The translations under genes and the position numbers were made by a program. Under the pieces are notes generated by a model that was not told the origin of the DNA, searched no databases, and saw only the letters and a list, made by a program, of their open reading frames with translations. Below are positions 39,599 through 48,413 of a DNA stretch of 64,000 nt, piece by piece; position 1 is the first letter of the stretch, and every line of letters begins with the position of its first letter. This stretch comes from an uncultured Shewanella sp. (lineage in GTDB: Bacteria; Pseudomonadota; Gammaproteobacteria; Enterobacterales; Shewanellaceae): positions 372,001-436,000 of the forward strand of contig NZ_CANMIO010000001.1 in assembly GCF_947497935.1 (NCBI RefSeq). The letters run 5' to 3'.

Positions 39599-40690
39599 TT
39601 AGGTATTTTTAGGCGAAACACCAAAGACTTCGATGGAGTGCTGCTTGCCCTTAAACTTAATAGGGCCTAGGCTGCTTAGGTTATATTGTGAGTCACTATA
39701 TTCGAGTCTAGATTGTAATGACCCAGAAATAAGCATGCGCTGCCCTAGAGGGTTACACTGATCTTGTAGTCGCGCTAACGTATTAAGTACATCGCTAAAG
39801 AAGCTAATCTCTTGCTTCTGTACGCCCACCACTGCAGCAACGACTTGTCCACAGTGAGCCGCTGCCTTGAATTTAGGCACGAAGCCGTACTGCTCTTCAA
39901 AATACTGTCTCTGCCAACTAAGCTGCTGGCTAAACTCATGATAGATGTTGAAGCAGCGATCTTCTTTAATACCATCTTTTAGTGGCCAGTGGATCAATAC
40001 CGCATCGCCCATATAGCGATATATTTCAGCTTCATTATTAGTGACTGTATCGGCTAAAAGACTAAAGCTATCTTGGATTAAACGGCTAAAACGATAATCA
40101 CCAAGAGACTCGGCATGAGTGGTTGAGGCCACCATATCTAAATAAAGAAACAAGCGCTGCTCATATCTTGGTTTATGGTATTTACCTAAGCCGATATTAA
40201 ATAACACTCTTGGGCCAACGAGTAGCGCCATCTGTTCAATAAAAGCGAGGCCAACACGAACCACAACCAAATAGACAATCAGTGCTTGGAATGAAGGACT
40301 GTAAAGAATGTGCGCAGTTAGCATTTGGCGCAAGGTTGTCATGTGATTCTCAATGGCCCACATGTTGAGATACTGGGTAATATAGGCCAGAGTCGTCGCA
40401 CCGAGCAGTAAGAAAAGTCCTTTAAAGACGACAGAGAAAACGTAAGGTAAGCGATTGATAGCACTAAAGTCAGCGATCAAGTTCGACATCCAGTGAAGGC
40501 TGCCAAAAATAATACCCATATAAATAGAAAGCGTGGCTAAGTCAGCGGAACCAATGGCCCACTGTGGAAGTTCAGGAGTTTGTGCGTATCTAAAGAATAC
40601 GAAAGCCGCCATGGCTACAGTCCAAGCGAACATAGCAAAGGCTAATTTCTTCGCTTGTATATGTGCTTTCACTATTAAGGGGGTATCCAA
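39599..40690 (-). CDS. cyaC: Membrane-bound class III adenylate cyclase (CyaC-like)
   Basis: A 363-residue cyclase making cAMP from ATP. About five membrane segments (near 15-33, 50-68, 83-107, 131-155) precede a cytosolic class III catalytic domain (about 178-363). The metal-binding aspartates are Asp185 (LFLYLDMVASTT) and Asp229 (YRYMGDAVLIHW). The transition-state region lies near LNTLARLQDQC. S. oneidensis has a membrane class III cyclase, CyaC, next to oxyR, and the synteny agrees. The reading frame starts at a TTG (40690) with no visible Shine-Dalgarno and an in-frame stop two codons upstream; the first ATG is at residue 20, inside the first helix, so the start is uncertain. Confidence 0.88.
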   Translation of the reverse strand: MDTPLIVKAHIQAKKLAFAMFAWTVAMAAFVFFRYAQTPELPQWAIGSADLATLSIYMGIIFGSLHWMSNLIADFSAINRLPYVFSVVFKGLFLLLGATTLAYITQYLNMWAIENHMTTLRQMLTAHILYSPSFQALIVYLVVVRVGLAFIEQMALLVGPRVLFNIGLGKYHKPRYEQRLFLYLDMVASTTHAESLGDYRFSRLIQDSFSLLADTVTNNEAEIYRYMGDAVLIHWPLKDGIKEDRCFNIYHEFSQQLSWQRQYFEEQYGFVPKFKAAAHCGQVVAAVVGVQKQEISFFSDVLNTLARLQDQCNPLGQRMLISGSLQSRLEYSDSQYNLSSLGPIKFKGKQHSIEVFGVSPKNT

Positions 40691-40797
40691 ATGCTACATA
40701 ATTTTAGGAGGCGCCATTTTATAGAATATCCCCCTACTTTTACCAGTAGTATTTGTGATCTAAGTCAAATGAGTGTGACTTTTGGAACAAAAACGGC

Positions 40798-41469
40798 TTA
40801 AAGCAGCTGTGAAAGTATTTTTTGGGTAAATTGGGTTTTTAAATAAAATCCTCTAGGGTTGGTTTGGGTGAGCTCCCCATCCCGTCCAATGCTATCCGTT
40901 AGTACCTGACTATTTGCTGCCTTTGGCCTTAGCTGCAACACTTCACCATGTCGAGCGGTGACCCTATCGACTTGTCCCATTGAGATAAACTCCATTATCT
41001 CTTCCCAATCCTGCTTGAGCAGCTCGCTCTCTTCAACCGATGGCTGCCATAGGATAGGTGAGCCGATTTGGCGTTCAGATAAGGGGATCTCCCGATCGCC
41101 TTGTACTGGGATCCACAGAACCTGTTGTAGCTTATGGCGAACAACACTTTTTTCCCAGGTCAGGCCTTGAATATTGGTAAGTGGAGCGACAGTGACATAG
41201 GTCGTTTCCAATACTCTGCCTAGACGGTTGACTGGAATCGTTTTTAGCTCTACACCCAAATGTACAAAATCTTGTTCAGGTTTTGAACCTGCCAAGGCAC
41301 CGAGTTCGAGCTCTATTAACTGACCAACCCATCCTTTATGACGTTTTAAATCTTTAGGCATCTCGATGCCATGATATTGCGCGAGTTGGCCTAAGGTTAA
41401 ACCTGCCATGGATTCTGCGCGTTGCATCAACTCTTCGATGCTGTTTGGAGAGTGGAGTGATTTCTTCAT
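40798..41469 (-). CDS. mutH: DNA mismatch repair endonuclease MutH
   Basis: A 223-residue endonuclease that nicks the unmethylated strand at hemimethylated GATC sites when activated by MutS-MutL. The D-x6-E-x-K active site is Asp67, Glu74 and Lys76 ([14 protein letters not shown]), and the basic C-terminal arm [15 protein letters not shown] is typical. Presence implies Dam methylation in this organism. It is divergent from rppH across 690 bp. Confidence 0.96.
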   Translation of the reverse strand: MKKSLHSPNSIEELMQRAESMAGLTLGQLAQYHGIEMPKDLKRHKGWVGQLIELELGALAGSKPEQDFVHLGVELKTIPVNRLGRVLETTYVTVAPLTNIQGLTWEKSVVRHKLQQVLWIPVQGDREIPLSERQIGSPILWQPSVEESELLKQDWEEIMEFISMGQVDRVTARHGEVLQLRPKAANSQVLTDSIGRDGELTQTNPRGFYLKTQFTQKILSQLL

Positions 41470-41660
41470 AGGGGTAATTTTACCTGAGTGGCGCCATTAA
41501 TCAAACAGAGTGAAAAATGAACAGGCATTTATTTTATTGAGAATAACTTAAGAACTGTTGTCTAAACGTTTGAATTATTGAGTGTTCCTATTTTTGTGGC
41601 AATGCTTTTAGTCGTTTGCTGTAGAGTTACACCACTGCTTTCCCGCTTTTTCCAACATAG

Positions 41661-41669
41661 TTATCCACA
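41661..41669 (+). promoter_or_regulatory. Perfect DnaA box
   Basis: TTATCCACA, identical to the strong R1/R4-type DnaA box. It is embedded in GTTATCCA...TGGATAAC (41660-41667 with 41678-41685), an 8-bp inverted repeat. One perfect box alone can occur by chance; the surrounding near-boxes raise interest. Confidence 0.5.
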
Positions 41670-41994
41670 GATTTGTTGGATAACTCCAATTTAATGAGTC
41701 GCTACTGAAATAAATGTGATCTGTCAATGCAATTATTTAGCGCATTTTGGCTTTTTTATAGGGTTAAACTATTGCACTTGTGAATAACACCTTTTACTCA
41801 TTTGTCAGTTTATAGGATTTAATTTGTCTGTATAAAAAGTAACCATCAAGAGGCTTGTTAGCTATTCTCATTTTCTTTTGGTTGTGTAAGTGATTGTTTT
41901 TATGGTTTTAAGAGGGTGTTTGTTTATCTGCTTTAAATTAATAAATTCGAACCAAAAGTGTAAGTTATTCGACTTTAATCGAGTTTCCAACAGA

Positions 41995-42019
41995 GATATC
42001 CACAGTTTCTGTGGATATC
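41995..42019. repeat. Perfect 11-bp inverted repeat containing two DnaA-like boxes
   Basis: GATATCCACAG (41995-42005), loop TTT, CTGTGGATATC (42009-42019). Each arm contains ATATCCACA, one base from the DnaA box. It lies about 140 bp upstream of the rppH start; if transcribed it would fold into a very stable leader hairpin. No T-run follows, so it is not a terminator. Confidence 0.85.
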
Positions 42020-42160
42020 ATGAGTTATTCATTGGCCGCTCTGTTGATAAGGTTGGTATCAAAGAGGATTTATCCAAAGGTTTGGGACTAACAGATATTT
42101 GCCGCCGGACACGCTTTGTGAAACAATCAAAAGATTAATAGTTAATAGTTCGGAGTCCAT

Positions 42161-42682
42161 GTGATTGATAGTGACGGCTTTCGCGCAAATGTGGGCATCA
42201 TTATCTGTAATCGCTTTGGGCAGGTTATGTGGGCAAGACGATTTGGCCAACATTCCTGGCAATTTCCTCAGGGTGGCGTTGACGATGGAGAGTCAGCAGA
42301 AGAGGCCATGTATCGTGAGTTATACGAAGAAGTAGGATTAAAGCCAGAACATGTGCAAATTCTAACATCGACGCGATCATGGTTACGCTATAGGCTACCT
42401 AAGCGGTTAATCAGACAAGATAGTAAACCCGTGTGTATAGGGCAAAAACAGAAATGGTTTTTGCTACAATTGAAAAGTGCCGAAAATGCCATAGACCTTA
42501 ACGCAAGTGGCCATCCAGAGTTTGATGATTGGCGTTGGGTGAGTTATTGGTATCCAGTAAGACAAGTCGTTTCTTTTAAAAGAGATGTTTACCGAAAAGT
42601 CATGAAAGAGTTCGCGGTGACCACTTTACCTCTACAGGTTAAAGAGTCGAATAACAGAAGACGAGGTATGCGTAGAAGTTAA
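42161..42682 (+). CDS. rppH: RNA pyrophosphohydrolase
   Basis: A 173-residue Nudix hydrolase that converts 5'-triphosphate (or diphosphate) RNA ends to monophosphate, starting RNase E-dependent mRNA decay. The Nudix box at 38-60 ([13 protein letters not shown] then [10 protein letters not shown]) has the required G-x5-E-x7-RE-x2-EE pattern. The N-terminus [17 protein letters not shown] is identical in style to E. coli RppH. The start is a GTG at 42161 preceded by CGGAG. It is followed 18 nt later by ptsP, as in E. coli. Confidence 0.97.
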   Translation: MIDSDGFRANVGIIICNRFGQVMWARRFGQHSWQFPQGGVDDGESAEEAMYRELYEEVGLKPEHVQILTSTRSWLRYRLPKRLIRQDSKPVCIGQKQKWFLLQLKSAENAIDLNASGHPEFDDWRWVSYWYPVRQVVSFKRDVYRKVMKEFAVTTLPLQVKESNNRRRGMRRS

Positions 42683-42700
42683 ATAGGGAGGTTTGCGTTA

Positions 42701-44935
42701 GTGCTCAAAACACTTAGAGATATCACTCAAGCAGTTGCTTCAGCTCGCGATCTTCAATACGCGTTAGAGTTGCTGGTTACGCAAACCAAACAAGCTATGA
42801 AGACCGAATGTTGCTCTATCTATATTATAGAAGAGCAACATCTTGTTCTCTCTGCGACAGATGGCCTAGATCCTTCGGCTGTTAATCGTGTCAAACTACC
42901 TATCACTCAAGGCTTAGTTGGGCTTGTTGCTCAGCGTGAAGAAGCCATTAACTTAGCCGATGCGGCTTCACATCCTAGATTTAAGTTACTCCCAGAAGTT
43001 GCCGAAGAAGCCTATAACGCCTTTCTTGCTGTGCCTATCGTTTATCAAAAATTAGTGATTGGTGTCATTGTTGTGCAGCAAGTTCAAGCGCGGCAATTTA
43101 GTGAAGGTGAGGAAGCGTTTTTAATGACGCTCGCGGCGCAACTCGCCGTGGCTATCAAGGGGCTGACTCATAGGGGGAAGTCTGGCGATAGTCTACAGCA
43201 GCGTTATTACACTGGTACTCAGGCATCAAAAGGTATTGCGATAGCTAAGGCGCTTGTGCTCGGCGGGCAGATCTCCTTTGAGCTTGTAGAGCAAAAAGCC
43301 CAATCAATCGCAGCGGAGTTGCTGCGTCTTCAAGAGGCCATGAATCGCTGTAAAGACTTATTGGTTGGTTTATCGCAGCGTTTTGATAGAGAGAAAGATG
43401 AAGAAGCCGCGTCAATATTTAACGCCTTGTTACTGTTGCTTGAAAAAGGAAGCCTAGGCGGCGAGTACATCAAAGACGTTAGTTCAGGTTGGTGCGCTGA
43501 AACGGCAGTTTGTCGTGTATCAAAACGCTATATCAAACACTTTGAGGCGATGAGTGATCTGTACTTAAAGGAGCGGGCTAGTGATATAAGTGATCTGGGG
43601 CAAAGAGTACTTAGGCAGCTGATTGAGCCTAACAAGATTTTTTTAGAGCCAGATACCCCAGTGATCCTCATCGCTCGGGAAGCTAATACCACGCTGTTAG
43701 CTGAATTTCCAAGGCAAAAGCTTGCAGGCATAGTAACCGAATTTGGTGGGGCTAACTCCCATGCCTCTATTCTCGCCCGCGCTATGGGAGTCCCTGCGAT
43801 AATTGGTGTCGATGGGATCTTAAGCGCCAATATTGAACAGTCACAGATCATCATTAACGCGAATCGTGGCCAAGTGATTATCGAGCCGACTGCGTTTGTA
43901 CTGTCTGAATATCAGAGCTTAATCGCAGCACAGGTAGAGCAGCAACGCCAGTATGCCCAAGAACTATCCTTAAAAACCGTCACCTCAGATGGTAAGCGAA
44001 TCTATCTCTATATTAATAGTGGGTTACTCTCCAGTGTGGACTCTGAAACTGGCAGTGACTCAGATGGTATCGGGCTTTATCGTACCGAGATCTTATTTAT
44101 GCTCAAGCAGTGCTTTCCGGGTGAGATTGAGCAACTTGAGATTTATAGAAAAGTCCTGAAAGCGGCGGGCGACAAGCCTGTAGTGATGCGAACTCTTGAT
44201 GTGGGGGGGGATAAACCCCTCGACTACTTCCCTATCGTAGAAGATAACCCGTTTCTAGGTTGGCGTGGTATTCGGTTGTCACTGGATCACCCAGAGCTAT
44301 TTCTGATTCAGCTTAGAGCTATGTTGCAAGCTGCGATAGGCTCACAGCAGTTACATATTCTTCTACCTATGGTCAGTAGCCTTGAAGAGGTGGATTTAGC
44401 GCTGATCTATTTGGATCAAGCCTGTCAGGAATTAACCGCCGAATTAGGCAAGCAAATTTCTATGCCAAAAGTGGGGATCATGCTGGAGGTTCCTGTACTC
44501 TTGTATCAGCTCGATGAAGTCGCTAAACGTGTAGACTTTGTCTCTGTGGGCTCGAACGACTTAACTCAATATTTGTTGGCTGTCGATCGAAATAATCCAA
44601 GTGTGAGCCCCTTGTTTGATAGCTATCATCCGGGGGTACTCAGAGCGCTTAAGTTTGCCGTTGAACGATGTAACGAGCATAAGCTACCGATTAGCGTCTG
44701 TGGAGAGCTGGCAGGGGAGCCTCTAGGTGCAATTTTGTTAATTGCCATGGGTTATGAGCAACTGAGCATGAACCAAGCGAGTTTGGCACGTATTAATTAC
44801 CTTTTAAGGCGTGTTTCCCAAGCTGAGCTGAATCAGTTACTGGATGACGTATTAAGGCTTAATAGTGGCGAAGAGGTTAGAATACTCGTCAGCCAATATT
44901 GTGAGCAAAAAGGTCTGGCATCGGTGTTAAGTTAA
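42701..44935 (+). CDS. ptsP: PEP-protein phosphotransferase PtsP (enzyme I-Ntr)
   Basis: A 744-residue first enzyme of the nitrogen phosphotransferase system, passing phosphate from PEP to NPr. An N-terminal GAF domain (about 1-155, LKTLRDITQAVASARDLQ) distinguishes it from sugar enzyme I. The active His354 lies in GGANSHASILARAMG, PEP-binding arginines lie in LYRTEILFM and DVGGDKPLDYFP, and Cys667 in SVCGELAGEP is the C-terminal active-site cysteine. The start is a GTG at 42701 with a strong AGGGAGG. It forms a tight unit with rppH. Confidence 0.97.
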   Translation: MLKTLRDITQAVASARDLQYALELLVTQTKQAMKTECCSIYIIEEQHLVLSATDGLDPSAVNRVKLPITQGLVGLVAQREEAINLADAASHPRFKLLPEVAEEAYNAFLAVPIVYQKLVIGVIVVQQVQARQFSEGEEAFLMTLAAQLAVAIKGLTHRGKSGDSLQQRYYTGTQASKGIAIAKALVLGGQISFELVEQKAQSIAAELLRLQEAMNRCKDLLVGLSQRFDREKDEEAASIFNALLLLLEKGSLGGEYIKDVSSGWCAETAVCRVSKRYIKHFEAMSDLYLKERASDISDLGQRVLRQLIEPNKIFLEPDTPVILIAREANTTLLAEFPRQKLAGIVTEFGGANSHASILARAMGVPAIIGVDGILSANIEQSQIIINANRGQVIIEPTAFVLSEYQSLIAAQVEQQRQYAQELSLKTVTSDGKRIYLYINSGLLSSVDSETGSDSDGIGLYRTEILFMLKQCFPGEIEQLEIYRKVLKAAGDKPVVMRTLDVGGDKPLDYFPIVEDNPFLGWRGIRLSLDHPELFLIQLRAMLQAAIGSQQLHILLPMVSSLEEVDLALIYLDQACQELTAELGKQISMPKVGIMLEVPVLLYQLDEVAKRVDFVSVGSNDLTQYLLAVDRNNPSVSPLFDSYHPGVLRALKFAVERCNEHKLPISVCGELAGEPLGAILLIAMGYEQLSMNQASLARINYLLRRVSQAELNQLLDDVLRLNSGEEVRILVSQYCEQKGLASVLS

Positions 44936-45009
44936 AAGCGCCAATACTCTATGAACTCCAACTTGATTGCTTTAAGCTTGTTAAATAATAACGATTAAAG
45001 GTAGCGCTT

Positions 45010-45810
45010 GTGGAAAGCTGGCTATATATATTGTGCATTTGCCTAGTTTTAGGTGCTGGGATCGGCTTTATGGCCGGGCTACTAGGGATCGGGGGCGGTC
45101 TAATTGCGGTTCCTGCCTTGCTGCATATTCTCCCACAGATCGGCGTTGCGTCTGAGAGCTTACCCCATGTTGCGATAGCAACCTCTTTAGCCGCAATTAT
45201 TCTGACTTCGCTTTCTTCTGCTCGTGCTCACCATAAGCGGGAAAACATTCCTTGGCCGTTATTTAAATCCATGCTGCCAGGCTTCGTATTAGGAGCAATG
45301 TGCTCAGGTTTTATCTCTGAAATGATACCCGCAAAATCATTACAGCAAATCTTTGCACTCTTCGTTATCTTGATGGCCGTACAGATGGCATTCCCGTTTA
45401 AAGCAGAATCGAATCGAGCCATGCCGGGCCCGATAAGCTTATTTTTTGCCGCAACAAGCATTGCGATTATTGCCGCGCTGATGGGGATTGGTGGTGGAGT
45501 ACTCTTAGTCCCATTTTTGACTTGGTGCGGCCTACAGATGCGTTATGCTGTTGGTTTTTCGGCGGCAACAGGGTTGTTGATTGCCTCGTTCGGCAGTATT
45601 GGTTATACACTCGCTGGCTGGAATGCGACGAGCCTACCGGATTGGACTCTAGGGTATATCTATTTACCTGCCTTAATTGGTATTGTGTCGACGTCTATGT
45701 TGATGGCACCTGTGGGGGCGAGGGCTGCAACTAACTTGCCAACGGCTAAATTGAAGCGTTTTTTTGCCGTATTCCTTGCGCTTGTTGGCCTTAAACTTGT
45801 TTTAGCATAA
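45010..45810 (+). CDS. TauE/SafE (TSUP) family permease
   Basis: A 266-residue membrane protein with about eight helices in two repeats, marked by GLLGIGGGLIAVPALLHI near 20-38 and ALMGIGGGVLLVPFLTWCG near 158-176. Members export or take up sulfite, sulfoacetate or related anions; the substrate here is not assignable. The start is a GTG at 45010 with AAAGGTAG upstream. It lies between ptsP and thyA, a slot that contains lgt in E. coli. Confidence 0.9.
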   Translation: MESWLYILCICLVLGAGIGFMAGLLGIGGGLIAVPALLHILPQIGVASESLPHVAIATSLAAIILTSLSSARAHHKRENIPWPLFKSMLPGFVLGAMCSGFISEMIPAKSLQQIFALFVILMAVQMAFPFKAESNRAMPGPISLFFAATSIAIIAALMGIGGGVLLVPFLTWCGLQMRYAVGFSAATGLLIASFGSIGYTLAGWNATSLPDWTLGYIYLPALIGIVSTSMLMAPVGARAATNLPTAKLKRFFAVFLALVGLKLVLA

Positions 45811-45893
45811 TGTTCTACTAAGCGATTATTGCTAGTATTTCTTCGTTTGGCGCTGGGAGTAAGCTCAGCAACTCTTTTTATAGGTAGATAATC

Positions 45894-46745
45894 ATGAAAC
45901 AGTATTTAGATCTTTGTCAGAGAATAATTGATGAAGGAACTTGGGTGGAGAATAGTCGAACGGGTAAACGTTGCCTCACCGTGATTAATGCTGATTTGGT
46001 CTATCATGTGGATAAAAATGAGTTTCCACTTATTACTACCCGTAAGAGTTTTTATAAGGCGGCAATTGCCGAGCTGCTTGGCTACATTCGTGGTTACGAC
46101 AATGCAGCCGATTTTAGAAAAATTGGTTGTAACACCTGGAACGCCAATGCTAACGATAATCAAGCATGGCTAGATAATCCGCATCGTAAAGGCATCGATG
46201 ATATGGGGCGTGTTTACGGTGTTCAAGGCCGCGCTTGGAGTAAGCCTGATGGTGGCTGCATCGATCAGTTGCGTAAAATTGTTGATGACTTATCAAAAGG
46301 TATTGATGATAGAGGCGAGATCCTAAGCTTTTACAATCCAGGTGAATTCCACATGGGCTGTTTGAGACCTTGTATGCACACGCATAACTTCTCGTTAGTC
46401 GGTGATACTCTTCACTTAACCAGTTTTCAGCGTTCATGCGATGTTCCACTAGGGCTGAACTTCAACCAAGTTCAAGTCTTTACGCTACTGGCGCTAATGG
46501 CACAAATTACTGGCCATAAGGCAGGAACAGCATTTCATAAAATTGTGAATGCACATATATATGAAGATCAGTTGGAGCTGATGCGAGATGTACAGCTTAA
46601 ACGCGAGCCTTTTGCTTCCCCTAAACTTGTCATTAATCCTGATATTAAGTCTCTTGAAGATCTCGAGACTTGGGTGACAATGGATGACTTTGAGGTGACA
46701 GGTTACGAGCACCACGAAGCGATTAGCTATCCATTCTCTGTGTAG
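45894..46745 (+). CDS. thyA: Thymidylate synthase, long (283-aa) type
   Basis: A folate-dependent enzyme methylating dUMP to dTMP. Nucleophile Cys160 lies in [12 protein letters not shown], dUMP-binding [12 protein letters not shown] is at about 180-191, and the His/Tyr pair [15 protein letters not shown] is near 226-240. At 283 residues it is longer than the 264-residue E. coli enzyme, and its active-site surroundings (RPCMHTH rather than APCHAFF) resemble the Vibrio-type ThyA as I recall it. It is the last gene of the rppH-ptsP-tauE-thyA run and is followed by a terminator. Confidence 0.95.
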   Translation: MKQYLDLCQRIIDEGTWVENSRTGKRCLTVINADLVYHVDKNEFPLITTRKSFYKAAIAELLGYIRGYDNAADFRKIGCNTWNANANDNQAWLDNPHRKGIDDMGRVYGVQGRAWSKPDGGCIDQLRKIVDDLSKGIDDRGEILSFYNPGEFHMGCLRPCMHTHNFSLVGDTLHLTSFQRSCDVPLGLNFNQVQVFTLLALMAQITGHKAGTAFHKIVNAHIYEDQLELMRDVQLKREPFASPKLVINPDIKSLEDLETWVTMDDFEVTGYEHHEAISYPFSV

Positions 46746-46770
46746 TTCTCTTTACCATAAACTAGGCTTT

Positions 46771-46797
46771 AAAAAACTCGCCCAATGGCGAGTTTTT
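46771..46797 (+). terminator. Intrinsic terminator of thyA
   Basis: ACTCGCC (46776-46782) and GGCGAGT (46787-46793) around a CAAT loop, extended by the A/T tracts and followed by TTTT. Confidence 0.9.
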
Positions 46798-46938
46798 GTT
46801 ATCAACCTCTTAAGTTCTCAAAATCACCTCATATATATTCCAGCCTTAACCTTAATTTTGTCTGTAAAAAACTCCTATCATTTTGGTGGTTTAAGTCTGC
46901 TTTCAGTTTCGCTTCATCTATCCAGTGCTGGTAAATTG

Positions 46939-46952
46939 AACGATCGATCGTT
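46939..46952. promoter_or_regulatory. 14-bp perfect palindrome AACGATCGATCGTT
   Basis: A perfect palindrome with two overlapping GATC (Dam) sites, 286 bp upstream of nhaA. It could be an operator; no regulator can be named. Confidence 0.3.
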
Positions 46953-47133
46953 ATTTTCGAGTCCTTAAGAGTTTGTTATTTAAGCTCTCATTTTTAACGA
47001 AAAGTAGACTTGCGATATAGACGACCATTTTACTTGCTAAAAAAGTGTGATCTTCAGCACTTTATTGTTATTGTGAGTTTTTAAAACGTGATTATTCTGT
47101 TGATGTTTGATATTTATTCTTACTAGGACTAGA

Positions 47134-47219
47134 CTCGATACTTCGGATATTCCGATGTTTGTAGCTGAAGCAAACGATTATTCAGGTTAATCGTATTCAG
47201 CTAAACTCGAAGTATTGAG
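47134..47219 (+). ncRNA. Structured leader RNA upstream of nhaA (candidate cation riboswitch)
   Basis: The 86 nt before the nhaA ribosome site fold into a closed three-way junction. P1: CTCGATACTTCG (47134-47145) with CGAAGTATTGAG (47208-47219), 12 pairs including one G-U. P2: local hairpin CGGA-TAT-TCCG (47144-47154), which competes with the top two pairs of P1. P3: TAGCTGAA (47162-47169) with TTCAGCTA (47196-47203), 8 perfect pairs. P4: CGATTA (47175-47180) with TAATCG (47188-47193) capped by a 7-nt loop; between P3 and P4 is an internal loop GCAAA/TA. P1 ends 7 nt before GGAG (47227). Li+-sensing nhaA-I/nhaA-II and Na+-sensing RNAs are known ahead of such genes; I cannot verify a match to either consensus. 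Confidence 0.65.
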
Positions 47220-47237
47220 ATTTTATGGAGCGTATTA

Positions 47238-48413
47238 ATGGAACGGGCAATTAGGAATTTTCTAAGCCAGGAATCGGCAGGCGGTATTCTTTTGATGATA
47301 TCCGTCGTGATAGCGATGATTTTTGCAAACTCACCTTTATCGGGTATGTACCAAGGGTTTCTGGAAACAGAAATGCAAGTGCGTGTTGGTAGCCTAGATA
47401 TCGATAAGACACTTATTCATTGGATCAACGATGGCTTAATGGCTATCTTCTTCATGCTTATCGGCTTAGAGGTGAAGCGAGAACTGCTCGAAGGCGCCTT
47501 GTCTAGTCGAGCACAGGCATCTTTACCTACGTTTGCGGCGATTGGCGGTATGGTTTTCCCTGCAGCCGTGTACCTTATTTTTAACTACTCAGATCCGATA
47601 ACCCAAGCTGGTTGGGCTATTCCGGCTGCGACAGATATTGCGTTCGCATTAGGTATTATGGCGTTATTAGGTAGCCGTGTGCCTGTGGCGTTAAAAGTAT
47701 TCTTATTAGCTCTTGCGATTATCGACGATCTGGGTGTCGTAGTGATTATTGCGCTTTTCTACAGCACAGATTTATCGACCATCAGCTTGATCATTGCAGC
47801 GGCTGCGATTCTTGGTTTGATAGGATTAAACCGTAAAGGGGTAACTTCTTTAGCGCCATATGGTGTTGTGGGTCTTATCCTCTGGATTGCAGTACTAAAA
47901 TCAGGCGTACATGCCACACTAGCTGGCGTAATTATCGCCTTCTGTATTCCGCTTAGAGCGAAAGACGGCTCGTCGCCATCAGAGAGTTTAGAGCACAGCC
48001 TGCACCCATGGAGCACGTTTGTCATCTTACCGATCTTTGCCTTCTCAAACGCAGGTGTAGACTTGAGTGGTATGAGCCTAAGCTCACTATTGTCTCCTGT
48101 ACCATTAGGCATTGCTCTAGGGCTACTCGTTGGTAAGCCACTTGGTATTATGTTGTTTAGCTTTATTGCAGTAAAACTTAAGTTGGCTGTATTACCTGAA
48201 GGTATGGGCTGGAGACACATCACCCCTGTCGCAGTGATGTGTGGTATCGGCTTTACTATGTCTATGTTTATCTCATCTCTTGCCTTTATCGGTGAAGGGC
48301 AGATGTACGGAGACTACGCAAGATTAGGGATTTTATTGGGATCACTAGCATCGGCACTCATAGGTTATTTTTGGTTGTCTAAGGTGCTACCTGAAAAAGG
48401 AGCAAAAGCATGA
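47238..48413 (+). CDS. nhaA: Na+/H+ antiporter NhaA
   Basis: A 391-residue inner-membrane antiporter expelling Na+ or Li+ in exchange for two H+ in alkaline or salty conditions. The ion-binding aspartates Asp163-Asp164 lie in [19 protein letters not shown] and Asp133 in [18 protein letters not shown], exactly the E. coli numbering. About 12 helices. The ATG at 47238 has GGAG 7 nt upstream, right after the structured leader. Its stop overlaps the start of a small exported protein by 4 nt, and nhaR follows after a terminator. Confidence 0.98.
   Translation: MERAIRNFLSQESAGGILLMISVVIAMIFANSPLSGMYQGFLETEMQVRVGSLDIDKTLIHWINDGLMAIFFMLIGLEVKRELLEGALSSRAQASLPTFAAIGGMVFPAAVYLIFNYSDPITQAGWAIPAATDIAFALGIMALLGSRVPVALKVFLLALAIIDDLGVVVIIALFYSTDLSTISLIIAAAAILGLIGLNRKGVTSLAPYGVVGLILWIAVLKSGVHATLAGVIIAFCIPLRAKDGSSPSESLEHSLHPWSTFVILPIFAFSNAGVDLSGMSLSSLLSPVPLGIALGLLVGKPLGIMLFSFIAVKLKLAVLPEGMGWRHITPVAVMCGIGFTMSMFISSLAFIGEGQMYGDYARLGILLGSLASALIGYFWLSKVLPEKGAKA

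Larger units (their letters stand above)
41470..42160. other. Long intergenic region mutH / rppH with DnaA-box-like cluster
   Basis: 691 bp, the longest gene-free stretch here, AT-rich. It holds a perfect DnaA box TTATCCACA (41661-41669), a consensus-fitting box on the other strand (41779-41787, TGTGAATAA), two near boxes in a perfect inverted repeat (41995-42019) and another near box TTATCCAAA (42070-42078). An 82-codon frame at 41890-42138 has no Shine-Dalgarno or recognisable content and is not called. Confidence 0.55.
46746..47237. other. Intergenic region thyA / nhaA
   Basis: 492 bp with no gene. It contains, in order, the thyA terminator (46771-46797), a 14-bp perfect palindrome (46939-46952), AT-rich DNA that should carry the nhaA promoter, and the structured leader (47134-47219). 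Confidence 0.6.

Noticed and set aside
41890..42138. 82-codon rightward frame upstream of rppH
   Set aside because: No Shine-Dalgarno, no recognisable motif, and it overlaps the inverted repeat and DnaA-like boxes; more likely chance in AT-rich DNA.
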